64,000 nucleotides of DNA from Anoxybacillus amylolyticus (GCF_001634285.1 NZ_CP015438.1:1004001-1068000), one strand, 5' to 3'; shown: positions 28,009-39,236, numbered from the stretch's first letter. Numbers and translations: made by a program. The notes: generated by a model not told the origin, from the letters alone.

Positions 28009-29292
28009 ATGGAAACATCAATGTACCAGTCTGGCCATCGGAAGATCGCGCTTGGTCTATCCGTTATACCAGGTCTTGGCCAGTTATACAACCGTCAATA
28101 TGTCAAGGGTGTTTGTTTTCTTATTTTAGCAGTTTCCTATTATATTGTGTTTGCAGATTTGCTAGATATTGGCTTATGGGGAATAGTGACGCTTGGAGAA
28201 GTGATCGGGCGTGACCATTCGATTTTTTTACTTGTCGAGGGCATTTTGGCTGTCATTATTTTAATATTTGGGCTTGGTTTTTACGCGTTTAATTTTTACG
28301 ATGCGTACAAAAACGGACAAAAGCGAGATTTAGGGCTGAAAATTAGTTCGTTGCGCGAGCAATACCATACACTTATTGACAACGGATTTCCATATTTAAT
28401 GATTTCGCCAGGATTTATTCTCCTCGTTTTTGTTGTCGTTTTTCCGATTATTTTTGTTGTGTTACTAGCGTTCACAAACTATGATCTATATCATTCACCA
28501 CCAGCAAAATTAGTGGATTGGGTCGGTTTACAAAACTTTATTGATTTAGTCAAACTTGACCTTTGGCGAAAAACGTTTGTTAACGTGTTAGCATGGACGA
28601 TTGTTTGGACGTTCGGGGCAACAACGTTGCAGATCGCTATCGGCATTTTTTTGGCGATTGTTGTTAATCAAAAAGATTTAAAGGGAAAAGCCATTATTCG
28701 CACGATTTTCATTTTACCATGGGCAGTGCCAGCATTTGTTTCCATTCTCGTCTTTTCCGGTATGTTTAATGAATCGTTCGGGGTTATTAATAAAACGATT
28801 TTAGCGTCGCTCGGCATTAGTCCTGTTGATTGGATGACTGATCCATTTTGGACGAAAGTAGCGCTTATTCTCATTCAATCATGGTTAGGCTTTCCTTTTA
28901 TTTTTGCGATGACGACCGGTGTGTTACAAGCGATTCCGGATGAGTTGTACGAAGCGGCAACCGTAGATGGGGCGACAGCGTGGCAGAAATTTACGAAAAT
29001 TACACTTCCGCTCGTGTTGTATGCGATTGCGCCAATTTTAATTACACAATACACGTTTAATTTTAATAATTTCAATATTATTTACTTATTTAATGGGGGT
29101 GGTCCAGCCGTTTCTGGACAAAACGCTGGGGCAACAGACATTTTAATTTCGTGGATTTACCGTTTAACGATGACGTCTGCCCAATATTCCAAAGCAGCGG
29201 CAATTACGTTGCTTTTATCACTTGTCGTTGTATCTGTAGCGCTATGGCAATTTAGAAAAACAAAATCATTTAAAGAAGAGGATATGATGTAA
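28009..29292 (+). CDS. malF: Maltodextrin ABC transporter permease
   Basis: A 427-residue permease with about eight membrane spans and the binding-protein-dependent transport EAA loop (YEAATVDGATAWQKFTKITLPLVLYAIAPI) near residues 310-340. The N-terminal 130 residues include three spans and a soluble stretch (QKRDLGLKISSLREQYHTL), as in MdxF-type proteins. AAAGGAGAC precedes the ATG. No ATPase gene is present in the window; a shared MsmX-type ATPase encoded elsewhere is probably used, as in B. subtilis. Confidence 0.92.
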   Translation: METSMYQSGHRKIALGLSVIPGLGQLYNRQYVKGVCFLILAVSYYIVFADLLDIGLWGIVTLGEVIGRDHSIFLLVEGILAVIILIFGLGFYAFNFYDAYKNGQKRDLGLKISSLREQYHTLIDNGFPYLMISPGFILLVFVVVFPIIFVVLLAFTNYDLYHSPPAKLVDWVGLQNFIDLVKLDLWRKTFVNVLAWTIVWTFGATTLQIAIGIFLAIVVNQKDLKGKAIIRTIFILPWAVPAFVSILVFSGMFNESFGVINKTILASLGISPVDWMTDPFWTKVALILIQSWLGFPFIFAMTTGVLQAIPDELYEAATVDGATAWQKFTKITLPLVLYAIAPILITQYTFNFNNFNIIYLFNGGGPAVSGQNAGATDILISWIYRLTMTSAQYSKAAAITLLLSLVVVSVALWQFRKTKSFKEEDMM

Positions 29293-29293
29293 G

Positions 29294-30136
29294 ATGGATA
29301 TGAAAAAACAAAAAATTGTCCGCTTGACGCTGTCGTATGCGGTCATTTTGGTGATGACGATCATTATTGTGTATCCACTTCTTTGGGTTGTTGGCTCGTC
29401 ATTTAATCCTGGCCAAAGTTTATCTGGTTCGAAGATGATTCCGGATCATGCGACACTGATTCATTATAAAGAGTTGTTTGATACGTCGAAAAGTGATTAT
29501 TTAATTTGGTATGCAAACTCACTTAAAATTTCTACACTCACGATGATTTTTTCCGTTATTTTAGTCAGTTTGACGGCGTATTCGTTTTCGCGTTATCGCT
29601 TTGTTGGACGACAAAACGGGTTAATAACGTTTTTAGTTTTGCAAATGATTCCGAACTTTGCTGCATTAATTGCGATTTATGTGCTTGGGTTGCTTACGAA
29701 GTTAATTGATACACATCTTGGGTTGATTCTTGTATATGTTGGTGGGGCAATTCCGATGAATACGTGGTTGATGAAAGGATATTTAGATACGATTCCGAAA
29801 GAATTAGATGAATCAGCCCGTATTGACGGGGCAGGGCATTTACGCATTTTCTTTCAAATTATTATGCCGCTGGCAAAACCGATTATCGCTGTCATTGCGC
29901 TCTTTACATTCATCGCGCCGTTCGGTGATTTTATTTTAGCGAGTGTTTTATTGCGAAGCAAGGAAAAATATACGTTGGCGGTCGGGCTGTATGATTTAGT
30001 CGCAAAACAGTTTGGGAATGAATTTACGACTTTTGCTGCTGGTTCTGTTCTTATTGCACTACCTATCGCCATTCTCTTCCTTTCATTCCAAAAATATTTT
30101 ATATCAGGCTTAACCGCAGGAGGGACAAAAGGATGA
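29294..30136 (+). CDS. malG: Maltodextrin ABC transporter permease
   Basis: A 280-residue, six-span permease starting one base after the malF stop. EAA loop: ELDESARIDGAGHLRIFFQIIMPLAKPI around residues 176-203. It pairs with MalF in the membrane. The ATG at 29294 is followed by a second in-frame ATG at 29300; either could be used. Confidence 0.92.
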   Translation: MDMKKQKIVRLTLSYAVILVMTIIIVYPLLWVVGSSFNPGQSLSGSKMIPDHATLIHYKELFDTSKSDYLIWYANSLKISTLTMIFSVILVSLTAYSFSRYRFVGRQNGLITFLVLQMIPNFAALIAIYVLGLLTKLIDTHLGLILVYVGGAIPMNTWLMKGYLDTIPKELDESARIDGAGHLRIFFQIIMPLAKPIIAVIALFTFIAPFGDFILASVLLRSKEKYTLAVGLYDLVAKQFGNEFTTFAAGSVLIALPIAILFLSFQKYFISGLTAGGTKG

Positions 30137-30140
30137 GAAA

Positions 30141-30175
30141 CGAAAGGAAAGAATCGTTTAGGTTCTTTCCTTTCG
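30141..30175 (+). terminator. Hairpin downstream of malG
   Basis: CGAAAGGAAAGAA, nine-base loop, TTCTTTCCTTTCG: a perfect 13-bp stem without a strong T tail. It may end or attenuate the transport transcript before the amylase gene. Confidence 0.55.
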
Positions 30176-30231
30176 CATTATTTCGAGCTATAGTTAAACA
30201 GTAGAAGTGAAATGAATGGGAGTGGGACAAG

Positions 30232-31758
30232 GTGAAACGAATTTTTTCTTTGTTATTGCCTGCGCTTTTCCTGCTTGTTGTGGCTATGCCAGCACATGCA
30301 GCAGATAAGCGAACGTGGCAAGATGAAAGTATTTACTTTATCATGGTCGACCGCTTCAATAACGGCAATCCGCAAAACGACCAAGACGTGAACGTCAACG
30401 ACCCGAGAGCGTATCATGGTGGCGATTTGCAAGGAATTATCGATAAGCTTGACTACATAAAATCGATGGGGTTTACTGCCATCTGGCTAACTCCAATTTT
30501 TAAAAATGAACCGGGTGGCTATCATGGTTACTGGATTTCCGATTTTTATAAAGTCGATCCGCATTTTGGCACGCTAAGCGACTTAAAAAGATTAGTGAAA
30601 GAAGCCCATAAACGCGATATGAAAGTCATTTTAGATTTTGTTGTCAACCATACAGGACCTCATCATCCATGGCTAAATGATCCAACGAAAAAAGATTGGT
30701 TTCATGAGAAAAAAGACATTTTCAACTGGACCGATCAAACCGAAGTAGAAAACGGCTGGCTGTTTGGTCTGCCTGACTTAGCGCAAGAAAATCCGGAAGT
30801 GAAACGTTATTTAATCGATGCTGCGAAGTGGTGGATTCAGCAGACAGACATCGATGGCTATCGTTTGGATACAGTGAAGCACGTACCTAAATCGTTCTGG
30901 AAAGACTTTTCGAACGAAGTCAAATCCGTCAAAAAAGATTTCTTTTTGCTTGGTGAGGTATGGCATGACGACCCTCGGTATATTGCGGATTACGGGAAAT
31001 ACGGTATCGATGGTTTTCTCGATTTTCCATTTTATCAAGAAGCGTCAAAAATTTTCAGCAAATCTGACCAATCGTTGGAACCGTTGTATAACGTTTGGCG
31101 AAGAAATGAAACGTTTTATGAACGACCGTATTTGCTTGGCACCTTTTTAGACAACCATGACACCGTCCGTTTCACGAGGCTGGCGCTCGAAAACCGGCAA
31201 AATCCGATCAAGCGAATTAAGCTTGGATTGACGTACTTGTTTTCCGCACCAGGTATCCCAATCATGTATTATGGCACAGAAATTGGGCTGGATGGAGGAA
31301 AAGACCCAGACAATCGGCGATTGATGAATTTCCGCACCGACCAAGAAATCATTGATTATATAAAGAAAATAGGAGAATTGCGAAAACAGCTGCCGTCATT
31401 GCGGCGCGGCGATTTTACGTTGCTTTATGAGAAAAACGGAATGGCAGTGTTCAAACGGACGTATCATGACCAAACCGCTGTTATTGCGATTAACAATACA
31501 AACAAAACGGCTAAAGCGCACATTACAAACGAGCAGTTAGAAACAGGAAAAGAATTGCGTGGATTGTTGGCAGATGATTTAGTGCGAAGCGATAAAAACG
31601 GGTATGATATTATTTTGAATCGGGAAACGGCGGAAATTTATGTGTTAGGAAAAAAGACGGGGCTAAACGTTCCGTTTATTAGTGCGATAATTGCTGTGTA
31701 TGTGTTGTTTGGATTGTTTTTATACTATGTAAAAAAGAGGCCACAAGCTAGGGGGTGA
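30232..31758 (+). CDS. amyA: Secreted, membrane-anchored alpha-amylase (GH13)
   Basis: A 508-residue alpha-amylase. A signal peptide (MKRIFSLLLPALFLLVVAMPAHAA) is followed by a GH13 barrel with DFVVNHTG (I), GYRLDTVKH (II), GEVWHD (III) and FLDNHDTVR (IV), then a C-terminal beta domain. Unlike common bacillary amylases it ends in a single membrane span (about residues 480-500, VPFISAIIAVYVLFGLFLYYV) and a positive tail KKRPQARG, so it should stay tethered outside the membrane. The start is GTG at 30232. It overlaps the regulator gene downstream, which ties starch breakdown to maltodextrin control. Confidence 0.92.
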   Translation: MKRIFSLLLPALFLLVVAMPAHAADKRTWQDESIYFIMVDRFNNGNPQNDQDVNVNDPRAYHGGDLQGIIDKLDYIKSMGFTAIWLTPIFKNEPGGYHGYWISDFYKVDPHFGTLSDLKRLVKEAHKRDMKVILDFVVNHTGPHHPWLNDPTKKDWFHEKKDIFNWTDQTEVENGWLFGLPDLAQENPEVKRYLIDAAKWWIQQTDIDGYRLDTVKHVPKSFWKDFSNEVKSVKKDFFLLGEVWHDDPRYIADYGKYGIDGFLDFPFYQEASKIFSKSDQSLEPLYNVWRRNETFYERPYLLGTFLDNHDTVRFTRLALENRQNPIKRIKLGLTYLFSAPGIPIMYYGTEIGLDGGKDPDNRRLMNFRTDQEIIDYIKKIGELRKQLPSLRRGDFTLLYEKNGMAVFKRTYHDQTAVIAINNTNKTAKAHITNEQLETGKELRGLLADDLVRSDKNGYDIILNRETAEIYVLGKKTGLNVPFISAIIAVYVLFGLFLYYVKKRPQARG

Positions 31759-31763
31759 AAGGC

Positions 31764-32783
31764 ATGAACGTAACGATTAAAGATGTGGCGAAACGGGCGA
31801 ATGTTGCTCCTTCGACCGTTTCTAGGGTCATTGCCGATAGTCCGCGCATTAGTGAAAAAACGAAACGAAAAGTGCGAGAGGCGATGAAAGAGCTTGGCTA
31901 TCATCCGAACTTTATTGCGCGCAGTTTAGCGAGCCAAACGGCACAAGTGATTGGAATTGTGATGCCAAGCTCAGCCGAACAGGCGTTGCAACACCCGTTT
32001 TTCCCCGAAGTAATTCGCGGCATTAGCAAAGCGGCACATGAGAAAAAATTTGCCTTGCAAATGTCCACTGGAGAAAAGGAGGAAGAGATTTATGAAGAAG
32101 TTGTGGAAATGTTACAAGGGCGCCGTGTCGATGGAGTTATTTTGCTTTATTCGCGTGTGAATGATAAATTGATGAAATATTTGCTTCGTCATGATTTTCC
32201 GTTTGTCGTGATTGGAAAGCCGCATCAGCGTGCGGAACAAATTACGCATGTGGATAATGATAACTACCGAATCGGCAAAGAAACGACGCAATATTTGCTT
32301 GGGCTTGGTCATGAGCGGGTGGCGTTTATTGGAGGGAATGAAACGTATTTAGTGACGGCTGATCGGCTATTAGGGTATAAAGAAGCATTGGAAGAAGCGG
32401 GGCTTATTTATCGGCCGGAATACGTGGTGTACGAAGAGTTTTTACAAAAAGCAAATCAAGAAGAAATGAAAAAGCTGTTTTCACTTGACGAGCCGCCGAC
32501 GGCGTTAGTTGTTGTCGATGATTTGTTGGCACTCGATGTATTGAAATTGCTTGATGAGCTGAATTTGCGCGTTCCAGACGATATTTCGCTCGTTAGCTTT
32601 AACAATACGTTATTAGCAGACATGGCTCGTCCACCGTTGACGTCGGTCGACATTCATATTTTTCAACTAGGGTATGAAGCAGCAAAAAATTTAATCGAAA
32701 AAGTCGCTAATCCGAACGAGCCAGTCAAACGAATCATCATCCCGCATAAGCTTGTGAAGCGGTTTTCATGCGATTATGTGTAA
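31764..32783 (+). CDS. malR: LacI-family maltose-operon regulator
   Basis: A 339-residue LacI/GalR repressor: N-terminal helix-turn-helix and hinge (MNVTIKDVAKRANVAPSTVSRVIADSPRISEKTKRKVREAMKELGYHPNFIARSL) and a periplasmic-binding-like sugar domain. The ATG at 31764 is chosen over a GTG at 31755, because GGGGGTG is correctly spaced and the family begins here. It should bind the CG-centred palindromes at 26315 and 26531 and release them with maltose or maltodextrin; target assignment is inferred from location. Confidence 0.9.
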   Translation: MNVTIKDVAKRANVAPSTVSRVIADSPRISEKTKRKVREAMKELGYHPNFIARSLASQTAQVIGIVMPSSAEQALQHPFFPEVIRGISKAAHEKKFALQMSTGEKEEEIYEEVVEMLQGRRVDGVILLYSRVNDKLMKYLLRHDFPFVVIGKPHQRAEQITHVDNDNYRIGKETTQYLLGLGHERVAFIGGNETYLVTADRLLGYKEALEEAGLIYRPEYVVYEEFLQKANQEEMKKLFSLDEPPTALVVVDDLLALDVLKLLDELNLRVPDDISLVSFNNTLLADMARPPLTSVDIHIFQLGYEAAKNLIEKVANPNEPVKRIIIPHKLVKRFSCDYV

Positions 32784-32812
32784 AAAAGACCACAGGCACG
32801 TGGTCTTTTTTC
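32782..32812 (+). terminator. Rho-independent terminator of the malR unit
   Basis: AAAAAGACCAC, loop AGGCAC, GTGGTCTTTTTT, directly after the stop codon. Confidence 0.8.
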
Positions 32813-32821
32813 ATGAAAAAA

Positions 32822-32843
32822 ACTTGCAACAACCGTTGCAAGT
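32822..32843. repeat. Perfect short inverted repeat
   Basis: ACTTGCAAC, loop AACC, GTTGCAAGT. It follows the malR terminator and precedes a further small stem (AGACCTT/AAGGTCT around 32861-32880). It may be a second terminator for the opposite-strand SDR gene. Confidence 0.5.
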
Positions 32844-32980
32844 AAAAAGGGAAGAGAGGGAGACCTTTTGTCAAGGTCTAACAATATCCGCCTTTATCAT
32901 AACCGGTTTGCGGACAAAAAATCAAGGTGAATGTAAGAAAATATAACATAAAATGTAGATGTTTGTTAACTATGCTTCCG

Positions 32981-33844
32981 TTAGCCATTTACGATTTTCC
33001 CACCATTCACATGAAGCATTTGCCCTGTCATATAGGAAGCGTCGTCGCTTGCTAAAAAAACATAGCTTGGTGCGACTTCTTCCGGTTGACCAGGACGTTT
33101 CATTGGCGTATTGGCACCGAATGTAGCGACGTGGTCGCTAGAAAAGGTCGATGGAATAAGCGGGGTCCAAATGGGACCAGGTGCAACACCGTTCACGCGA
33201 ATGCCTTTTGCTACAAGTGATTTAGCTAACGACCGTGTAAATGCTACAATTGCTCCTTTTGTTGCGGAATAATCAAGCAGCTGTTCATGCCCTTCATAAG
33301 CCGTGACCGAAGCGGTGTTAATAATTGAGCTTCCGTCTTTTAAATAAGGAAGCGCTGCTTTTGTTAAATAGAAGTAACCGAAGACATTGGTGCGGAATGT
33401 TTTTTCTAATTGTTGGGATGTAACGTTTAATAAGCTGTTTTGTGGGTGCTGTTCCGCCGCATTGTTTACAAGAATATCAAGCTTGCCGAATGCTTGAACA
33501 GTTTGTTTGACCGCTTCTTTACAAAAATGCTCGTCACCGACATCTCCAGAGATGAGCAGACATTTCCGCCTCTCTTGTTCGACTTGCCGCTTCGTTTCTT
33601 CGGCATCTTCATGTTCATTCAAGTAAATAATTGAGACATCCGCCCCTTCTTTAGCGAAATAAATGGCGACCGCTCGGCCAATTCCGCTGTCTCCGCCGCT
33701 AATGAGCGCCACCTTGTCTTTTAGTTTTCCGCTTCCGCGATAACTCGGATCCTCAGAAATCGGTTGCGGGTTCATTTCCGTCTGCAAGCCTGGCTGGTGG
33801 TTTTGATGCTGCGGCGGCAGCGTTGTCTGTTGCTTTGTGACCAT
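32981..33844 (-). CDS. SDR-family oxidoreductase (YhxC/YhdF-like)
   Basis: A 287-residue classical short-chain dehydrogenase with an extended N-terminus (about 40 residues, Gln/Pro/His-rich), as in the general-stress YhdF/YhxC group. Cofactor motif GGDSGIGRAVA, NNAAEQHP, catalytic Ser in NTASVTAYEG, and YSATKGA (Tyr/Lys). The ATG at 33844 has GGGAGGAAAG in front; the upstream frame to 33898 encodes an Ile-rich run typical of non-coding AT sequence. Substrate unknown. Confidence 0.87.
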   Translation of the reverse strand: MVTKQQTTLPPQHQNHQPGLQTEMNPQPISEDPSYRGSGKLKDKVALISGGDSGIGRAVAIYFAKEGADVSIIYLNEHEDAEETKRQVEQERRKCLLISGDVGDEHFCKEAVKQTVQAFGKLDILVNNAAEQHPQNSLLNVTSQQLEKTFRTNVFGYFYLTKAALPYLKDGSSIINTASVTAYEGHEQLLDYSATKGAIVAFTRSLAKSLVAKGIRVNGVAPGPIWTPLIPSTFSSDHVATFGANTPMKRPGQPEEVAPSYVFLASDDASYMTGQMLHVNGGKIVNG

Positions 33845-33906
33845 GGTTCTTTCCTCCCTTGAACTATTGATTATTTTTATTATGATAATCATGACCACAA
33901 ATTATG

Positions 33907-33932
33907 AAAAGCCAAGGCTGCCCTTGGCTTTT
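33907..33932. terminator. Terminator downstream of metH
   Basis: AAAAGCCAAGG, short loop, CCTTGGCTTTT: a strong stem with T/A tails at the metH stop. Confidence 0.8.
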
Positions 33933-36900
33933 ATAAAACGTTGAAATATCTCGCTTCCGGATGAGCGAAGACGATCGCGGATACCGATGCTTCTGGCTCC
34001 ATCATAAACCCCTCCGTTAAATGAATGCCGATTTCTTCAGGGTAAAGGAGACGGAACAGCTTTTCTTGATCTTCTAAATTTGGGCAGGCCGGATAGCCGA
34101 ACGAGAAGCGCTGCCCTTGATATTTGGCGGAAAATCGCTCTTCCATCGTAAAGTCCGGATCGTCCGGGAATCCCCAACGGTCGCGCATCACTTGGTGTGT
34201 GCGCTCGGCCAATCCTTCCGCCACTTCAAGCGCTAATGCTTGAATGGCATGACTTTTTAAAAACTCTCCTTTTTCTTTCCAACGCTGTGCCAGTTCACGA
34301 ATCCCTTTTCCTGCGGTGACCGCAAATAGCCCAACATAGTCGATTTCACCGCTTTCAACCGACCGCAAATAGTCCGCAAGGCAAAGGTATGGCGCCCTTG
34401 GTTGCCGTGGGAACTCAAACGTTTCTAAGACTGTGTTGTCCGTCGGCGAGTAAATATAGATTTTGTTGCCATCGCTTTGGGCACGGAAAAATTGGTAAAC
34501 AACGGATGGCGTAATCCATTGTTTTTGCTTTGCTTCGAAAAGAAGTTCATCGATTAGTTGTTTTAGCATAATCGTTTTTTCGTCTTGCTCTGCCAGCAAT
34601 TTTTTGACGTTTCCTTTTAACCCGAGATGATGACCTAATAACATTTGCCAGTTAATGTACGGTTCGATATGGGAAAGCGGCACCTCTTTTAATACGTGGC
34701 GTTCTAAATCTGCCGGTACAAAAACAGGAACAGCGGTAGAGACGTTTGAACGAGCGAACGTAGCTGTGTGAGTTGTTTGTTTGGAAACAACATCGCTTTT
34801 TTCTTTTCGTTCATATTCGATGTCGTTTTGTTGCAAACGATTGGCGAGCGTTAATCCGTCCATCGCATCTTTTGCATAAAGAACAATGCCGTCGTATTCA
34901 GGAGCGATTTTAGTTTCCGTAAATTTGCGAGATAGGGCTGCCCCCCCGACTAAAATCGGTAAGGAAATGCCCGCTTGTTTTAAATCTTGGGCAGTAAGCA
35001 CCATTTGTAGGGCAGATTTTACAAGCAGTCCAGATAGTCCGATCATGTCTGGTTGTTCCGCTCGTACTGCTTCAATGAGTTGCTGTGGGGTCACTTTAAT
35101 CCCTAAATCGACAACGTGAAAGCCGTTGTTGCTTAAAATAATATCAACTAAATTTTTGCCGATGTCATGAACATCGCCTTTGACGGTCGCAAGGATCACT
35201 TTCCCTTTTGTGCTCGTTTCGCTTTTTTCCATATACGGTTCTAGAAAAGCGACGGCGGCTTTCATTACTTCTGCGCTTTGCAATACTTCGGCGACGATCA
35301 GTTGGTTGTCGTTAAATAGCCGCCCGACTTCATCCATTCCCGTCATGAGGGGTCCATTAATAATTGCTAACGGGCTTTCGTACGTTTGCAATGCCAGTTC
35401 TAAATCGGCAAACAGCCCTTCTTTTGTTCCCTCCACTATATAATTGGCTAGCCGTTCCTCAAGCGTTAAATTTGCGCTTGTTTTTTTCGGTTCTTTCGTT
35501 TTGTCACGGTAAAACTGGATAAACGTATTTAGCGTTTCGTCGTTTGTATGGAATAGAAGTGCTTCGGCCATTTCCACTTCGTTTTCTGGGATGGAAGCGA
35601 ACCGTTCGAGCTTTTCTGTGTTGACGATGGCGTAATCGAGCCCAGCTTGCGTGCAATGGTATAAAAAGACAGAGTTTAAAATTTCTCTTCCAACTGGCGG
35701 CAAGCCGAACGAAACGTTGCTAATGCCAAGCATCGTTAAACAATGCGGAAGCCTTTCTTTAATAAGGCGAATCCCTTCGATTGTTTCTTTTGCCGCACCA
35801 ATGTATTGTTCGTCGCCTGTACCGACTGGAAACACAAGCGGGTCGAAAATGATGTCGTGCGGCGATAAGCCATATTTGTTGACAAGCAAGTCATATGAGC
35901 GCAAGGCAATTTCAAGTTTTCGTTCGGCATGAACTGCCATTCCTTGTTCATCGATCGTGCCGACAACGACTGCTGCGCCGTATTTTTGGATGAGCGGGAC
36001 GACTTTTTCAAACCGCTCTTCGCCATCTTCTAAGTTAATCGAGTTAATAATCGCTTTTCCTTGGGAATAGGAAAGGGCACATTCAATTACACGCTCATCG
36101 GTGGAGTCGATGACAAGCGGTACTTTCACTTTTTTCACCACTTGCTGAATAAATTGCTCCATATCTTCTTTTTCGTCGCGGTCTGGGTCGGCTAAACAAA
36201 TGTCGATGACATGCGCCCCGTTTTTCACTTGGGCACGGGCAATTTCCGCTGCTTCTTCATATTTTCCTTCAGCGATGAGCCGCTTAAATTTGCGCGAGCC
36301 GATAACGTTCGTTCGTTCCCCAACAAAAAGTGGGCGCATCGTTTCTTCATAAAGAAGTGGTTCGATGCCGGAAACAGCATGTACGTCAAACGATGCAGGA
36401 ATTTTTCGCGGCGGAAGATCACGAACCGCTTCACAAATGGCGCGAATATGATTAGGCGTTGTCCCGCAACAGCCGCCAACGATATTGATCCATCCTTTTT
36501 CGGCAAACCAGCGAATTTTTTTCGCAAGTATTTCCGGTGTTTCGTGATAATGTCCTTCTTCGTCTGGCAGCCCAGCGTTCGGGTAGCAGCTCACGGCCGT
36601 ATTGGCTAGATCGGCAAGCGAGCGTAAATGGTCGGTCATAAATTCAGGACCAGTGGCACAGTTTAAACCGACTGCTAATGGTTTCATATGCTGAACGGAA
36701 ATAAAAAACGATTCAATTGTTTGCCCAGCAAGCGTCGTACCCATCGGTTCAATCGTGCCGGAAATCATAATTGGTACACGTTTTCCTAGTTTTCGGAACG
36801 CTTCTGAGATGCCGATGAACCCTGCTTTGACGTTCAGCGTGTCTTGGCATGTTTCTAAAAGCAATACATCCACGCCGCCGATTAGAAGCCCGCGCGCTTG

Positions 36901-37332
36901 TTCTTCATAGGCGGCGACAAGCTGTGGAAATGTGGTGCCACCGGTGACAGATAACGTTTTTGTCGTCGGTCCCATCGAGCCAGCGACAAAGCGCGGCCAT
37001 TCTGGTGTGGAATACTTTTCTGCTGCTTGTTTGGCGAGTTTGGCAGATTCGATGTTTAGTTCAAGCGCCAAATAGCCGAGGTTGTATTCGTCGAGAACGA
37101 TGTTTGTCGCGCCAAACGTATTCGTTTCGATAATGTCTGCCCCTGCTTCTAAATACGCTTCGTGAATGGAGCGAATAACGTGCGGAGCGGTGAGCGACAA
37201 ATATTCGTTACACCCCTCGTACTCCTCGCCGCCAAAATCAGCAGCGGTTAATCCGGCGCTTTGAATCATCGTCCCCATGGCGCCGTCAATGATTAAAATT
37301 TTTTTGCGCAATTGTTCTACTAGGCTAGCCAT
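33931..37332 (-). CDS. metH: Methionine synthase, cobalamin-dependent
   Basis: A 1133-residue MetH with all four modules: homocysteine/zinc domain ([13 protein letters not shown] ... [11 protein letters not shown]), pterin/methyl-THF domain ([24 protein letters not shown]), B12 domain with the lower-ligand motif [10 protein letters not shown] (about residue 720), and the C-terminal AdoMet reactivation domain ([38 protein letters not shown]). It methylates homocysteine with methyl-THF. The ATG at 37332 follows GGAAGGTG and overlaps the yitJ stop by 8 bases. B. subtilis has only MetE, so a B12-dependent route is added here, fed by YitJ. Confidence 0.95.
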   Translation of the reverse strand: MASLVEQLRKKILIIDGAMGTMIQSAGLTAADFGGEEYEGCNEYLSLTAPHVIRSIHEAYLEAGADIIETNTFGATNIVLDEYNLGYLALELNIESAKLAKQAAEKYSTPEWPRFVAGSMGPTTKTLSVTGGTTFPQLVAAYEEQARGLLIGGVDVLLLETCQDTLNVKAGFIGISEAFRKLGKRVPIMISGTIEPMGTTLAGQTIESFFISVQHMKPLAVGLNCATGPEFMTDHLRSLADLANTAVSCYPNAGLPDEEGHYHETPEILAKKIRWFAEKGWINIVGGCCGTTPNHIRAICEAVRDLPPRKIPASFDVHAVSGIEPLLYEETMRPLFVGERTNVIGSRKFKRLIAEGKYEEAAEIARAQVKNGAHVIDICLADPDRDEKEDMEQFIQQVVKKVKVPLVIDSTDERVIECALSYSQGKAIINSINLEDGEERFEKVVPLIQKYGAAVVVGTIDEQGMAVHAERKLEIALRSYDLLVNKYGLSPHDIIFDPLVFPVGTGDEQYIGAAKETIEGIRLIKERLPHCLTMLGISNVSFGLPPVGREILNSVFLYHCTQAGLDYAIVNTEKLERFASIPENEVEMAEALLFHTNDETLNTFIQFYRDKTKEPKKTSANLTLEERLANYIVEGTKEGLFADLELALQTYESPLAIINGPLMTGMDEVGRLFNDNQLIVAEVLQSAEVMKAAVAFLEPYMEKSETSTKGKVILATVKGDVHDIGKNLVDIILSNNGFHVVDLGIKVTPQQLIEAVRAEQPDMIGLSGLLVKSALQMVLTAQDLKQAGISLPILVGGAALSRKFTETKIAPEYDGIVLYAKDAMDGLTLANRLQQNDIEYERKEKSDVVSKQTTHTATFARSNVSTAVPVFVPADLERHVLKEVPLSHIEPYINWQMLLGHHLGLKGNVKKLLAEQDEKTIMLKQLIDELLFEAKQKQWITPSVVYQFFRAQSDGNKIYIYSPTDNTVLETFEFPRQPRAPYLCLADYLRSVESGEIDYVGLFAVTAGKGIRELAQRWKEKGEFLKSHAIQALALEVAEGLAERTHQVMRDRWGFPDDPDFTMEERFSAKYQGQRFSFGYPACPNLEDQEKLFRLLYPEEIGIHLTEGFMMEPEASVSAIVFAHPEARYFNVL

Positions 37333-39172
37333 GAAGCACCTTCCTTTCTTTTGCTGCTTGTTTTTCATGAACGTATTGGGCAAGTTCGACTGTCATTTCG
37401 TAGCGCAAAAATGGCGTAATTAAGTAAATGCCATTAAATAAATCGAAGGCAGCGTCGATTAATGACTTGGCGATAGCAATCCCTTCTTTTGTCGATTGAA
37501 TTGGATCATTCGCACACGCGGCCATCCGCGCACGAATATCGTCTGATAGCGTAATCCCAGGTACTTCGTGATGAAGAAATTCCGCATTGCGTGCGCTTGT
37601 AAGCGGCATAATGCCGATGTAAATAGGTACGTCTAAATGTTTTGTCGCGTCGTAGACGGCTTCCATTTGTTTTTCTGAATATATCGGCTGTGTCATAAAA
37701 TAATGCGCGCCGCATTGAATTTTTTTCTCGAGCCGCTGCACCGCTTTGTCTAAATGCCGTACATTTGGATTGAAGGCAGCTGCGATAGAGAACTTTGTTT
37801 TTTGTCCAAGCGGCTGCCCGGAATACGACACGCCTTCATTAAATTGGCGAATGAGCTGGATTAAATCGAACGATGACAGATCATAGACAGATGTTGCTCC
37901 AGGGAAATCACCAATTTTAGACGGATCGCCGGTGACGGCAAGCACATCGGTAATGCCGAGCGTATATAGCCCCATAAGGTGCGACTGTAAACCGATTAAA
38001 TTTCGGTCCCGGCACGTAATATGAACGAGCGGGCGAACGCCGAGTTGCTGTTTGACGATCGTCCCAAGCGCGACGTTGCTAATGCGCGGTGTCGCCAATG
38101 AATTGTCAGCGAGCGTAAGCGCATCGATATTTGCGTCTCGCAATGCTTTTGCACCTTCTAAAAATTTCGTAATGCCGAGTTTTTTCGGCGGGTCAAGCTC
38201 GACAATAATGGAGCGGCGTTTTCGGACGATCTCGGTCAGCGGTGGTTCTGTTTGTTCTGGTGGTGCAGAGACGGAAACGCTTAGCGCTCGTTGCTTGACT
38301 TGTTTTTGCTGGACAGGTGTCCGATCGGTAAGCGCCTTTGCCATCGCTTCAATATGGCTTGGCGTCGTGCCGCAGCAGCCGCCGATTAAACGAACGCCTT
38401 GGTCGCGAAACGCTAGTGCTGTTTCTTTAAAATATTCGGCGTTCGTTTCATAGACGAGGCGGCCATCTCGATAGTCTGGTAGACTCGCATTCGGATAGGC
38501 AGAAAGAAACGCGGTTGCTGGTAGCGGCACTTCTTCTAGCGAGCGAATCATATGATATGGCCCGAGGTGGCAGTTTAACCCAACGATATCAGCGCCAAGC
38601 TGCTCGAGCTGCGCAAGCGCCTCGTTTAACGGTGTTCCGTCCTGTAAAATGCCGACGTCATGTAGCGTCACATGAGCGATGATTGGTTTATTTGTTTCTT
38701 TACGGGCAATGGCTAGCACCGTTTTTAATTCTTCTAAATCATAATATGTTTCTAACAGTAGCCCATCAACGTCTTCGTGTAAAAGAACGTACAATTGCTC
38801 GCGAAACGTGCGCTTTACTTCTTCGAGCGTAATAGCGCTTTTATTTACGCTACGCAAACCGCCAATTGTTCCGAGGACGTACGCGCGTCCTTTCGCTGCT
38901 TGTTTGGCAAGCAAGACAGCCGCACGATTAATTGTTTGCACGTCGTCTTGCAGCCCGTAGCGGGAAAGCTTAACGTAGTTGGCGCCGTACGTGTTTGTTT
39001 GAATGACTTCTGCGCCCGCCGCCATATACGCTTCATGAATATGAACGATTTCCTCTGGTTTCGATATGTTTAACTCTTCAAAGCAACGATCGATGCCGTG
39101 CGAGTATAATAACGTTCCCATCGCTCCATCAGCGAGAACGATTCGTTCTTTTACGTCTTCTAAAAGCCCCAC
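37325..39172 (-). CDS. yitJ: Bifunctional homocysteine S-methyltransferase / methylenetetrahydrofolate reductase
   Basis: A 615-residue fusion. Residues 1-290 are a homocysteine S-methyltransferase with zinc cysteines in LNCHLGP and [14 protein letters not shown]; residues about 325-600 are an MTHFR barrel ([40 protein letters not shown]). It supplies methyl-THF for MetH and may itself transfer methyl groups. Translation starts at a GTG (39172) behind GGGGGAACG. The transcript is led by a SAM-I riboswitch, so both yitJ and metH should be shut off when SAM is plentiful. Confidence 0.94.
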   Translation of the reverse strand: MGLLEDVKERIVLADGAMGTLLYSHGIDRCFEELNISKPEEIVHIHEAYMAAGAEVIQTNTYGANYVKLSRYGLQDDVQTINRAAVLLAKQAAKGRAYVLGTIGGLRSVNKSAITLEEVKRTFREQLYVLLHEDVDGLLLETYYDLEELKTVLAIARKETNKPIIAHVTLHDVGILQDGTPLNEALAQLEQLGADIVGLNCHLGPYHMIRSLEEVPLPATAFLSAYPNASLPDYRDGRLVYETNAEYFKETALAFRDQGVRLIGGCCGTTPSHIEAMAKALTDRTPVQQKQVKQRALSVSVSAPPEQTEPPLTEIVRKRRSIIVELDPPKKLGITKFLEGAKALRDANIDALTLADNSLATPRISNVALGTIVKQQLGVRPLVHITCRDRNLIGLQSHLMGLYTLGITDVLAVTGDPSKIGDFPGATSVYDLSSFDLIQLIRQFNEGVSYSGQPLGQKTKFSIAAAFNPNVRHLDKAVQRLEKKIQCGAHYFMTQPIYSEKQMEAVYDATKHLDVPIYIGIMPLTSARNAEFLHHEVPGITLSDDIRARMAACANDPIQSTKEGIAIAKSLIDAAFDLFNGIYLITPFLRYEMTVELAQYVHEKQAAKERKVLHG

Positions 39173-39190
39173 GTGCGTTCCCCCGTTTCT

Positions 39191-39227
39191 TTATAAAATA
39201 AAAAAGCCTTCAAAGAAGAAGACTTTT
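39191..39227 (-). terminator. Riboswitch-controlled terminator of the yitJ-metH operon
   Basis: On the minus strand AAAGTCTTC, loop, GAAGGCTTT then TTTTATTTT. It sits directly after the SAM-I aptamer and before the yitJ ribosome site, the usual expression platform. Confidence 0.85.
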
Positions 39228-39236
39228 GTGTTTCTC

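Noticed and set aside
36211-36609. Plus-strand frame of 132 residues antisense to metH
   Set aside because: No conserved features or ribosome site; metH covers the region with all its domains.
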